A DNA stretch of 5,925 bases, from NCBI GenBank assembly GCA_031258035.1, contig JAIRNL010000272.1, positions 1 through 5,925 on the forward strand, written 5' to 3'. Each line of letters starts with the position of its first letter. Positions within the stretch are counted from its first letter, which is position 1. The DNA comes from Azoarcus sp. Lineage in GTDB: Bacteria > Pseudomonadota > Gammaproteobacteria > Burkholderiales > Rhodocyclaceae. The notes below the pieces were generated by a model, which made no database searches, was not told where the DNA came from, and worked only from the letters and a program-made list of their open reading frames with translations. Both the position numbers and the translations under genes were made by a program. Below, piece by piece: positions 1 through 5,770 of this stretch.

Positions 1-3000
1 ACATCTCGCCCGACGCATCCTGGTGCTCGATGGCGCGATGGGCACGATGATCCAGCAGCACGCCCTTACCGAAGCCGACTACCGCGGCGCGCGCTTCAGG
101 GATCATCCGAAGGAACTCAAGGGCGACAACGATGTGCTCGTGCTGACGCGGCCCGATGTCGTCGGCGGTATCCATCGCGCCTATCTGGAAGCGGGCGCGG
201 ATATCGTCGAGACTTGTTCCTTCAACGCCACGCGGGTGTCGCAGGCCGATTACGGACTCTCGGAGCTGGCCTACGAGCTGAACGCGGCGAGCGCCCGGCT
301 GGCGCGCGAGCTGTGCGACGACTATACGGCGCGCACGCCTTCTAAACCGCGCTTTTGCGCGGGTGTGCTGGGGCCGACTTCGCGCACGCTCTCGATTTCG
401 CCCGATGTGAACGATCCGGGTTTCCGCAATATCGCATTCGAGGATCTCGCCGATGATTATTTCGAGGCCGCGCGCGGTCTCGCGGATGGCGGCGCGGATC
501 TGCTGCTGATCGAAACCGTGTTCGATACCCTGAACGCCAAGGCGGCGGTTTTCGCCATCGAACGCTTGTTCGCGGAACGCGGCCGGCGGCTGCCGGTGAT
601 GGTCTCCGGCACGATCACGGATGCTTCGGGCCGCACGCTTTCGGGACAGACGGCGACGGCGTTCTGGTATTCGCTCGCGCACGCGCGGCCGATTTCTTTC
701 GGTTTCAATTGCGCCCTGGGGGCGAAGGAGCTGCGGCCTTACGTCGCCGAGATCGCCGCGCGCTGCGATACTTTCGTCTCTGCCCATCCCAACGCGGGAT
801 TGCCCAATCCGCTTGCGCCGACCGGCTACGACGAGACGCCGGCGCAATTGGCCGCCGAGATCGGCGACTGGGCGCGGGCCGGGCTGGTCAATATCGTCGG
901 CGGTTGTTGTGGTACCACGCCGGCGCATATCGCGGCCATTACCCGCGCCGTCGAGGGCGTCGCGCCGCGCCGCGTGCCGGAGATCGCGCCGCGGTTGCGC
1001 CTGGCCGGGCTGGAGGCGTTCGAGGCCGGCCCGGAGAGTCTGTTCATCCATGTCGGCGAGCGTACCAACGTGACGGGGTCGCGGGCGTTCGCGCGGATGA
1101 TCGTCGAAGGGCGGTTCGATGATGCGCTCTCGGTCGCCCGCCAGCAGGTCGACAACGGCGCGCGGATCATCGACATCAATATGGATGAGGCGATGCTCGA
1201 CGCGAAGGCGGCGATGGCGCGCTTTCTCAAGCTCGTGGCCGCCGAGCCGGATGTCGCGCGCGCGCCGGTGATGGTCGACTCTTCGCGCTGGGAGGTGATC
1301 GAGGCCGGTTTGCAGTGCATTCAGGGCAAGGGCATCGTCAATTCGATTTCGCTCAAGGCGGGCGAGGCGGAGTTCCTGCGCCAGGCGCGGCTGGCGCGGT
1401 GCTACGGCGCGGCGGCGGTGGTGATGGCTTTCGATGAGGCGGGGCAGGCCGATACGTTCGCGCGCAAGACCGCGATCTGCCGGCGCGCCTATGATCTGCT
1501 GGTCAAGCCGGTGGCCGACGGCGGCGCGGGTTTTCCGCCCGAGGACATTCTTTTCGACGCCAATATTTTTGCCATCGCCACGGGTATCGAGGCGCACGAC
1601 AACTATGCGGTCGATTTCATCGACGCGGTGCGCTGGATCGGCGACAACTTGCCGCACGCGGGCACTTCGGGCGGGGTCTCGAATGTCTCGTTCAGTTTTC
1701 GCGGCAACGACACGGTGCGGGAGGCGATCCATACTGTTTTTCTCTATCACGCCATCCGCGCCGGGCTGACGATGGGCATTGTCAATGCCGGCATGCTCGG
1801 GGTCTATGATGAACTCGATCCGGCGCTGCGCGACAGGGTGGAGGACGTGGTGCTCAACCGCCATCCCGGCGCGGGCGAGGCCCTGGTCGAATTCGCCCAG
1901 ACGGTTGCGGGGGGCAGGGCGCACGGCAGGGCGCCGCAGGGGCCCGATCTGTCGTGGCGCGCCGCGCCGGTGGAAGAACGGTTGAAACATGCGATGGTGA
2001 AGGGGATCGCCGATTTCGTGCTCGCCGATACCGAGGAGTTGCGCGCCCGCCTGGAGGCCGAGGGCAAGCCGCCGCTGGCGGTGATCGAGGGCCCGCTGAT
2101 GGCGGGGATGGATGCGGTCGGCGATCTGTTCGGCGCGGGCAGGATGTTTCTGCCGCAGGTGGTGAAATCGGCGCGGGTGATGAAGCAGGCGGTGGCGCAC
2201 CTCGTGCCTTATATCGAAGCGGAAAAGGCGCGCGGCGGCGGCGCGAGCAAGGGCTGCATCGTGCTTGCCACGGTCAAGGGCGATGTGCACGACATCGGCA
2301 AGAACATCGTCGCCGTGGTGCTGGCCTGCAATGGTTTCGAGGTGCTCGACCTCGGGGTGATGGTGCCGGCGGACAGGATTCTCGCCGCCGCGCGCGAGCA
2401 CGCGGCCTGCGCCGTCGGGCTTTCGGGGTTGATCACGCCTTCGCTGGAGGAGATGTGTTTCGTCGCCGCCGAAATGCAGCGCCAGGGGTTTTCCGTGCCG
2501 CTCCTGATCGGCGGCGCGACTACCAGCCGCGCCCATACCGCGATCAAGATCGCGCCGCATTACGATCAACCCGTCGTCTATGTGCCCGATGCCTCGAAGG
2601 CGGTCGGCGTCGCCAGCGCGCTGCTTTCCCGCACAGGCGCGGACGAATTCAGGGCGCGGCTCGCCGCCGATTACGAACAGATCCGCGCGCGCCACGCCGA
2701 TAAACAGGCAAATCCCCTCATCGGGCTGGAAGCGGCGCGCGCCAATGCCCTGCGCACGCCGTGGGGGAGGGCGCCCGCGCCGGCGACGTGCGCCTGCGCG
2801 GCGCATGCCGGTGTTTTCGGCGCCGGGGAAGCGTCCTATCTGCCGCCGCGCCCGCGCTTCATCGGCGTCGACGCGCTCGATGCCGATCTTGCGCTTTTGC
2901 GGGATTACATCGACTGGGGGACGTTTTTCAGGACGTGGGACATGGCGGGGCGCTTTCCGCAAATCCTCGACGATGCCGTGGTCGGCGAGGCGGCGCGCGC

Positions 3001-3748
3001 CCTCTACCGCGATGCGCTGGCGATGCTCGACGAACTTGTCGAAGGGAAATGGCTGCGGGCGAGGGCGGTGTTCGGCCTGTTCCCGGCCAACAGCGTCGGC
3101 GACGACATCGTGTTTTACGCCGACGAGCGTCGAAGAACGACTGCGATGGTCTGGCACGGCCTGCGCCAGCAGCGCGAACGCGCCGCCGGCAAGCCGAATC
3201 TGTGCCTGGCCGATTACATCGCGCCGACATCATCCGGCCTCGAAGACTGGTGCGGCGCTTTCGCGGTGACTGCCGGATTGGGAATTGATGCGAAGCTCGC
3301 CGAATTCGCCGCCGCCCACGACGACTACCGCGCCATCATGCTCAAGGCGTTGGCTGACCGTCTGGCTGAAGCCTGCGCCGAATGGCTGCATGAACGTGTG
3401 CGCAGGCAATACTGGGGCTATGCCGCCGACGAGGCGCTCGACAACGATGCCCTGATCCGCGAGCAATACCGCGGCATCCGTCCCGCGCCCGGCTATCCGG
3501 CCTGCCCCGACCATACCGCCAAGCGCGCCCTTTTCGCGTTGCTCGATGCCCCCGGCAGGGCAGGCATGGCGTTGACCGAATCCATGGCGATGACGCCGGC
3601 GGCGAGCGTGGCCGGTTTCTATTTTTCGCATCCGCAGAGCCGCTATTTCGCCATCGGCAAGATCGGGCGCGACCAGCTCGAAGACTGGGCAAAGCGCGCC
3701 GGGATGCGCGTGGAGGAAGCCGCTCGCTGGCTCGCGCCGCTGCTGTAA
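1..3748 (+). CDS. metH: Cobalamin-dependent methionine synthase (5-methyltetrahydrofolate--homocysteine methyltransferase), 5'-partial
   Basis: This cytoplasmic enzyme transfers the methyl group of 5-methyltetrahydrofolate through cob(I)alamin to homocysteine, giving methionine and tetrahydrofolate. Numbering from the GTG at 23, all four MetH modules are present in order. The homocysteine domain (about 1-310) has zinc-ligand cysteines C230 (FNCALG) and C295-C296 (GGCCGTTP). The pterin domain (about 340-600) begins at HVGERTNVTGS. The cobalamin cap (about 650-735) precedes the B12-binding fold with DVHDIGKN, whose H756 is the expected lower cobalt ligand. The AdoMet reactivation domain (about 920-1241) carries RPAPGYPACPDHT from R1153. 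The GTG is not the true start: the frame is open to the left edge, and residues ILV before LDGAMGTMIQ belong to the conserved N-terminus, so roughly 10-15 codons are missing. The C-terminus is complete, ending at TAA. The linker before the reactivation domain is longer than in E. coli MetH. No frameshift or missing catalytic residue was seen. Any upstream cobalamin or SAM control lies outside the window. Confidence 0.97.
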   Translation, partial: HLARRILVLDGAMGTMIQQHALTEADYRGARFRDHPKELKGDNDVLVLTRPDVVGGIHRAYLEAGADIVETCSFNATRVSQADYGLSELAYELNAASARLARELCDDYTARTPSKPRFCAGVLGPTSRTLSISPDVNDPGFRNIAFEDLADDYFEAARGLADGGADLLLIETVFDTLNAKAAVFAIERLFAERGRRLPVMVSGTITDASGRTLSGQTATAFWYSLAHARPISFGFNCALGAKELRPYVAEIAARCDTFVSAHPNAGLPNPLAPTGYDETPAQLAAEIGDWARAGLVNIVGGCCGTTPAHIAAITRAVEGVAPRRVPEIAPRLRLAGLEAFEAGPESLFIHVGERTNVTGSRAFARMIVEGRFDDALSVARQQVDNGARIIDINMDEAMLDAKAAMARFLKLVAAEPDVARAPVMVDSSRWEVIEAGLQCIQGKGIVNSISLKAGEAEFLRQARLARCYGAAAVVMAFDEAGQADTFARKTAICRRAYDLLVKPVADGGAGFPPEDILFDANIFAIATGIEAHDNYAVDFIDAVRWIGDNLPHAGTSGGVSNVSFSFRGNDTVREAIHTVFLYHAIRAGLTMGIVNAGMLGVYDELDPALRDRVEDVVLNRHPGAGEALVEFAQTVAGGRAHGRAPQGPDLSWRAAPVEERLKHAMVKGIADFVLADTEELRARLEAEGKPPLAVIEGPLMAGMDAVGDLFGAGRMFLPQVVKSARVMKQAVAHLVPYIEAEKARGGGASKGCIVLATVKGDVHDIGKNIVAVVLACNGFEVLDLGVMVPADRILAAAREHAACAVGLSGLITPSLEEMCFVAAEMQRQGFSVPLLIGGATTSRAHTAIKIAPHYDQPVVYVPDASKAVGVASALLSRTGADEFRARLAADYEQIRARHADKQANPLIGLEAARANALRTPWGRAPAPATCACAAHAGVFGAGEASYLPPRPRFIGVDALDADLALLRDYIDWGTFFRTWDMAGRFPQILDDAVVGEAARALYRDALAMLDELVEGKWLRARAVFGLFPANSVGDDIVFYADERRRTTAMVWHGLRQQRERAAGKPNLCLADYIAPTSSGLEDWCGAFAVTAGLGIDAKLAEFAAAHDDYRAIMLKALADRLAEACAEWLHERVRRQYWGYAADEALDNDALIREQYRGIRPAPGYPACPDHTAKRALFALLDAPGRAGMALTESMAMTPAASVAGFYFSHPQSRYFAIGKIGRDQLEDWAKRAGMRVEEAARWLAPLL

Positions 3749-3777
3749 AGCAGCAGCCAGACGGGGGCGCGGCGCCC
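3739..3777. other. Two GC-rich hairpins at the convergent metH / membrane-protein junction
   Basis: The metH stop codon sits in a small hairpin: GCTGCT (3739-3744), loop GTAA, AGCAGC (3749-3754). The loop has the GNRA pattern, and the TAA is its last three bases. A second inverted repeat follows: GGGCG (3765-3769), CGG, CGCCC (3773-3777), which CCAG/CTGG at 3757-3760/3777-3780 may partly extend. Neither is followed by a U-tract on either strand, so these are not classical intrinsic terminators. They could still slow polymerase or protect 3' ends of the two converging transcripts. The stem bases of the first hairpin are mostly coding, so it may be coincidental. Confidence 0.35.
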
Positions 3778-3799
3778 TGGCGGAGATCGTCCCGGGTTT

Positions 3800-4354
3800 T
3801 CAGGCCGCGCCGGGCCTGCGGCGCAGTTTGCCTTGCCAGTAGCGCCACGCCAGCCATGCGAAAATGCCGGCGGTGATGAACAGGAAGCCGGTGCCTTCCC
3901 AGTAGGCGATGGGGTCGACCGCCCGCAGGTAGTCGCGCGCCGGGCGCACAAAATGCACGCGGCCGGAAATCAATGCCTGTATCGCCGCAGCCAGGAAGCC
4001 CAGCGTCGGCAGAAACCATGCGAACAGACCGATGCCGATGATGGCGCGGTCGACGAAGGGCGTGCTCCGCCGCCGTGGCAGCCATACGCTTTCCACCCCG
4101 AACCAGAGCGCGAGCAGCCACCCGGATGCGGCGGCCACGGGCGCGATGGCCAGCGCCCCGCCGAACGCGATGGCGGCAAGGGCGAAGAGGGCGCCCGTGA
4201 GCGGGTTGATGTGCTGCCAGATGGGGCCGATGTTGAGGAAAAGGCAAGTTGCCAACGGTGTGGCGACAAGGCCGAGCAACAGGCAGAATGCGGCGCGCCG
4301 TCGGGCAATCTCACCGGAGGTGGGGGTGTCGGTCAGGGAGAAAAGTGTCGTCAT
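3800..4354 (-). CDS. Small integral membrane protein, function unknown
   Basis: I do not recognise a family for this 184-residue protein. It has four or five hydrophobic stretches, at about residues 21-41, 52-72, 73-92, 103-129 and 154-173. They are separated by charged or polar turns such as PRRRSTPF (93-100) and RVHFVRPARDYLR (132-144). The N-terminal tail ends in RRR (18-20) and the C-terminus in KLRRRPGAA, so positive charge flanks the first and last segments. No catalytic motif, metal-binding cluster or signal peptidase site is visible; the two cysteines (C24, C37) both lie in or beside the first segment. The frame is preferred over overlapping frames because it alone gives a coherent membrane topology with normal residue use. 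The ATG at 4354 has no good Shine-Dalgarno upstream. No in-frame ATG, GTG or TTG follows before the first membrane segment, so I kept it. The gene converges on metH and diverges from the M23 peptidase gene with a 14-bp gap. A functional link to the peptidase is only a guess from position. Confidence 0.75.
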   Translation of the reverse strand: MTTLFSLTDTPTSGEIARRRAAFCLLLGLVATPLATCLFLNIGPIWQHINPLTGALFALAAIAFGGALAIAPVAAASGWLLALWFGVESVWLPRRRSTPFVDRAIIGIGLFAWFLPTLGFLAAAIQALISGRVHFVRPARDYLRAVDPIAYWEGTGFLFITAGIFAWLAWRYWQGKLRRRPGAA

Positions 4355-4361
4355 GGGAAGG
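4355..4361 (+). promoter_or_regulatory. Ribosome binding site fixing the M23 peptidase start
   Basis: The sequence GGGAAGG ends 7 nt before the ATG at 4369, a good Shine-Dalgarno match and spacing. It supports this ATG over an in-frame start at 4249. The earlier start would add 40 residues of basic, shadow-like sequence lying over the coding region of the opposite-strand membrane protein. The site fills half of the 14-bp gap between the two divergent start codons. Confidence 0.7.
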
Positions 4362-4368
4362 CAAAGAA

Positions 4369-5283
4369 ATGAAATTATGCTTTGAAAATAAGCACTTGCA
4401 TTCTACACGAAAACCCGGCGCGCCGTGCGTGGCGGGATGGTGGCTCCCGGCGAGGAAATGGCTGCTGGTGTGGGCCGCGCTCCATTGTCCGGTCGCGCTG
4501 GCCGGCGAAGAGGCTTTCCGGATCGACAGGATCGGCGCGGGGGAGGGATGCCGGATCGTCGCCGTCAACAAGAGCGCGGCGCCGGTGACGGTCGTAGCCA
4601 GGCTCGCCGGCCGCGCCTACCGCTCCAACAGGAAATGGCCGCTGAGAGAGGTCATCGCGCCGCATTCGAGCATGGAAATGGCCCGCGTCTTTGCAAAAGA
4701 TGGCGGCGATCCCTGTCGTGTCGACATGCGGTATTCGGACGGCGTCGGCGATGCGTTCGCCGTGCCCGACAGGAATCATCGTTATCCTCTGCCGTTCGGG
4801 AAGGGCGTGTATCTCCGCGTCGTCCAGGCACCCGGCGGTGTGTTGACGACCCACAAGGATGCCCTGAATCGCCATGCGGTCGATTTTGGCGTTCCCGTCG
4901 GGACGCCCGTCCTCGCCGTGCGCGCGGGCACCGTGATCGAGGTCAGGGACGGTTTCGGCGCGGGACGCGCCGATCCGGCGCTGGCTGAAAAAACCAATCT
5001 CGTCTCCATCGTGCATGCCGACGGCACGTTCGCGCTGTACGCACACCTTGCGCCGAACAGAATATCGGTTCGTCCCGGCGAGAAGGTCGAGGCGGGGCAG
5101 GTGATTGCCCATTCCGGCAAGAGCGGCTTTGCTGCCGGCCCCCACCTGCATTTCGATCTGCGGCGGGCGGTGATCGGGCCGGGCGGCATCGTTACCCAGG
5201 AGTCGTTGCCTTTCGCTTTTTACCGCAAGAAATCCGGGGAAAGGATCGCGCTGCGACATAAACGGCGGATCATGGCGGATTGA
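4369..5283 (+). CDS. Secreted M23 family (LytM-type) zinc metallopeptidase
   Basis: This is probably a periplasmic peptidoglycan endopeptidase, or a regulator of such enzymes, of 304 residues. The start at 4369 is chosen for its Shine-Dalgarno. The N-terminus has a long basic n-region, a hydrophobic core (about 31-44, RKWLLVWAALHCPVALA) and a likely signal peptidase I site after A45. C40 does not sit in a lipobox. Residues 46-150 form an N-terminal domain of the kind that precedes the catalytic domain in one M23 subgroup; C61 and C116 could form a disulfide. The catalytic domain (about 150-285) contains H162 and D172 (from TTHKD to HAVDFG), GTPV, H226 (YAHL), and H259/H261 in PHLHFD. By family knowledge H162, D172 and H261 would bind zinc, with H226 and H259 as catalytic histidines, so the enzyme looks active. 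The first ligand could instead be H169. No LysM, SH3 or coiled-coil region is seen. The gene runs toward the opposite-strand tRNA-Leu with 46 bp between and no evident terminator. Cell-wall substrate specificity cannot be read from the sequence. Confidence 0.93.
   Translation: MKLCFENKHLHSTRKPGAPCVAGWWLPARKWLLVWAALHCPVALAGEEAFRIDRIGAGEGCRIVAVNKSAAPVTVVARLAGRAYRSNRKWPLREVIAPHSSMEMARVFAKDGGDPCRVDMRYSDGVGDAFAVPDRNHRYPLPFGKGVYLRVVQAPGGVLTTHKDALNRHAVDFGVPVGTPVLAVRAGTVIEVRDGFGAGRADPALAEKTNLVSIVHADGTFALYAHLAPNRISVRPGEKVEAGQVIAHSGKSGFAAGPHLHFDLRRAVIGPGGIVTQESLPFAFYRKKSGERIALRHKRRIMAD
4374..4405 (-). promoter_or_regulatory. Possible promoter region for the membrane-protein gene, inside the 5' end of the M23 gene
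   Basis: Reading the minus strand, two hexamers resemble a sigma-70 -10 box: TAGAAT (4400-4405) and CATAAT (4374-4379), each matching TATAAT at five of six positions. They lie in a conspicuously AT-rich patch in otherwise GC-rich DNA. They would start transcripts roughly 39 or 13 nt before the ATG at 4354. No convincing -35 hexamer sits at 16-18 bp from either. Since the start codons are 14 bp apart, this gene's promoter has to lie within the M23 coding sequence, which is the main reason to consider these boxes. Confidence 0.25.
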
Positions 5284-5329
5284 GCTTTGACGGCGTTCGC
5301 CCGCAAACCAGTCTCGTCGGCATGAAAAA

Positions 5330-5411
5330 TGCCCGGAATGGGAGTCGAACCCATACCCCTTGCGGGCGCGGATTTTAAGTCCGCTACGTCTACCTGTTTC
5401 GTCATCCGGGC
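5330..5411 (-). tRNA. tRNA-Leu, anticodon UAA
   Basis: The minus strand folds as a class II tRNA of 82 nt. The acceptor stem is GCCCGGA (5405-5411) with TCCGGGC (5331-5337), and the discriminator A is at 5330. The D-arm region includes the conserved GGTAGAC. The anticodon stem GCGGA/TCCGC encloses the seven-base loop CTTAAAA, with anticodon TAA at 5375-5377. The long variable arm CCC-GCAA-GGG is typical of leucine tRNAs. The T-arm is ATGGG-TTCGACT-CCCAT. It resembles E. coli tRNA-Leu(UAA), including the first acceptor bases. No CCA is encoded: the discriminator is followed by TTTTTCATG, so CCA must be added by tRNA nucleotidyltransferase. It reads UUA codons (and UUG by wobble), which are rare in this GC-rich window. 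Confidence 0.96.
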
Positions 5412-5420
5412 GAGCTTGCG

Positions 5421-5426
5421 ACTATA
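5421..5426 (-). promoter_or_regulatory. Possible -10 box for tRNA-Leu
   Basis: On the minus strand TATAGT lies 9 nt upstream of the mature tRNA 5' end, so transcription would begin a few bases before the tRNA, as is common for single tRNA genes. The stretch after it is GC-rich (CGCAAGCTCGCCC), a discriminator composition often seen at stringently controlled stable-RNA promoters. No good -35 hexamer is found at 16-18 bp, which limits confidence. Confidence 0.35.
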
Positions 5427-5456
5427 TCCCAATGAGCCGGGATTTACCCGACATTT

Positions 5457-5466
5457 TTGCCGGCAA
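5457..5466. repeat. Perfect 10-bp palindrome TTGCCGGCAA
   Basis: TTGCCGGCAA is its own reverse complement. It lies about 45 bp upstream of the tRNA-Leu 5' end and about 300 bp before the ETF-QO gene. It could be a dimeric regulator's operator. With the preceding T-run it also looks like part of a small inverted-repeat cluster with the CGGG/CCCG pair at 5438-5450. Chance occurrence in GC-rich DNA is quite possible. Confidence 0.3.
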
Positions 5467-5477
5467 GGATAATTCCA

Positions 5478-5513
5478 ATGAAAGTAGCGAAATGCTTCTT
5501 TTGCTGCGTGTAA
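5478..5513 (+). other. Putative 11-residue Cys-rich mini-ORF (MKVAKCFFCCV)
   Basis: An ATG preceded by AAGGA (5465-5469; 8 nt spacing) opens a frame of 11 codons ending in TAA at 5511-5513. Three of the 11 residues are cysteine (C6, C9, C10). It lies in the AT-rich region some 260 bp before the ETF-QO start codon. It could be a leader peptide if the transcript begins upstream, but no clear promoter is seen before it. There is no obvious attenuator directly after it, and random occurrence is likely enough that I do not call it a gene. Confidence 0.15.
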
Positions 5514-5528
5514 AGCGCAGCTTGTCGC

Positions 5529-5552
5529 CACGACAGTTAGCACGACAGTTAG
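5529..5552. repeat. Perfect 12-bp tandem direct repeat, two copies
   Basis: The unit CACGACAGTTAG occurs at 5529-5540 and again immediately at 5541-5552. A further TAG follows, so the end of the unit is partly echoed. The repeat lies just upstream of the candidate -35 element TTTACA (5556-5561). Two adjoining 12-bp units place equivalent faces a little over one helical turn apart, a possible arrangement for cooperative regulator binding. A slippage duplication is the simpler explanation. Confidence 0.8.
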
Positions 5553-5555
5553 TAG

Positions 5556-5586
5556 TTTACATAATGCAAATTATAGATTTTATAAG
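5556..5586 (+). promoter_or_regulatory. Possible sigma-70 promoter for the ETF-QO gene
   Basis: TTTACA (5556-5561; five of six to TTGACA) and TATAAG (5581-5586; five of six to TATAAT) are separated by 19 bp, longer than the preferred 17. The surroundings are the most AT-rich in the window. Transcription would start near 5593, leaving a 5' leader of about 180 nt before the ETF-QO ATG. The spacing and the absence of other support keep this tentative. Confidence 0.3.
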
Positions 5587-5770
5587 CCAGGATAGCCATG
5601 TGGCCAAGTATGATTTTTCCCCTGCTGAAACCTTGCTTTATCGCGGTTTGGGGAAGCCAAATAGGTTTTCTCGTATTAAACTACTCCCCATGACGTGATG
5701 AATCTCAAACGGTTCGGACGCCAATGACGTATACCGCGCGAAGGTAACGCAAAACCAAAAGGAGAAAGGG

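Larger units (their letters stand above)
5412..5770. other. AT-rich intergenic region without a supported gene
   Basis: About 360 bp separate the tRNA-Leu 5' end from the ETF-QO start. Base composition drops clearly in G+C compared with the flanking coding DNA, especially around 5550-5590 and 5600-5680. Contents: the tRNA promoter region, a CGGG-ATTTA-CCCG inverted repeat (5438-5450) followed by a five-T run, a TTGCCGGCAA palindrome, an 11-codon ORF, a 12-bp tandem repeat, and candidate promoter elements for the downstream gene. Open frames here (for example the + frame ending at 5698) start in antisense tRNA sequence or lack ribosome binding sites, and resemble no protein I know. The region probably holds regulatory DNA and possibly a long 5' leader for the ETF-QO transcript. 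Confidence 0.6.

Noticed and set aside
23..25. GTG as the start codon of metH
   Set aside because: The frame stays open to the left edge and the preceding codons encode RRIL, part of the conserved ILVLDG(G/A)MGTM segment. The GTG is an internal valine and the real start lies before the window.
3342..4247. 301-codon minus-strand frame running across the end of metH and the membrane-protein gene
   Set aside because: It crosses two well-supported genes and is Arg/Pro-rich as expected of a shadow frame.
4249..4368. Upstream GTG extension of the M23 peptidase by 40 residues
   Set aside because: The added residues are Arg/Gly-rich shadow sequence over the membrane-protein gene and would precede the signal peptide. 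The ATG at 4369 has a good Shine-Dalgarno.
3833..4372. 179-codon plus-strand frame opposite the membrane protein
   Set aside because: It is highly polar and low-complexity (many Gly, Glu, Gln and Arg), with no motif. The minus frame gives a coherent multi-pass membrane protein instead.
4375..5259. 294-codon open frame antisense to the M23 gene
   Set aside because: It mirrors the G/C-biased third positions of the real gene, shows no recognisable motif, and the opposite strand encodes a complete M23 protein with its catalytic histidines.
5330..5411. tRNA-Leu as an attachment site for an integrated element
   Set aside because: No integrase gene, no repeat of the tRNA 3' end elsewhere in the window, and the 3' flank is occupied by the M23 gene only 46 bp away.
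5220..5543. 107-codon minus-strand frame spanning tRNA-Leu
   Set aside because: Its central part (VDVADLKSAPARGMGSTPIPG) is simply translated tRNA, a common false protein in annotations.
5649..5690. TGGGGA...TCCCCA inverted repeat with a 30-base loop
   Set aside because: A six-base stem with a long unpaired loop is weak and has no accompanying signal.
5360..5698. 112-codon plus-strand frame in the AT-rich gap
   Set aside because: It starts in antisense tRNA sequence. Later in-frame ATGs (5432, 5492) lack Shine-Dalgarno sequences, and the protein resembles nothing I know. A short real gene cannot be wholly excluded without transcript data.
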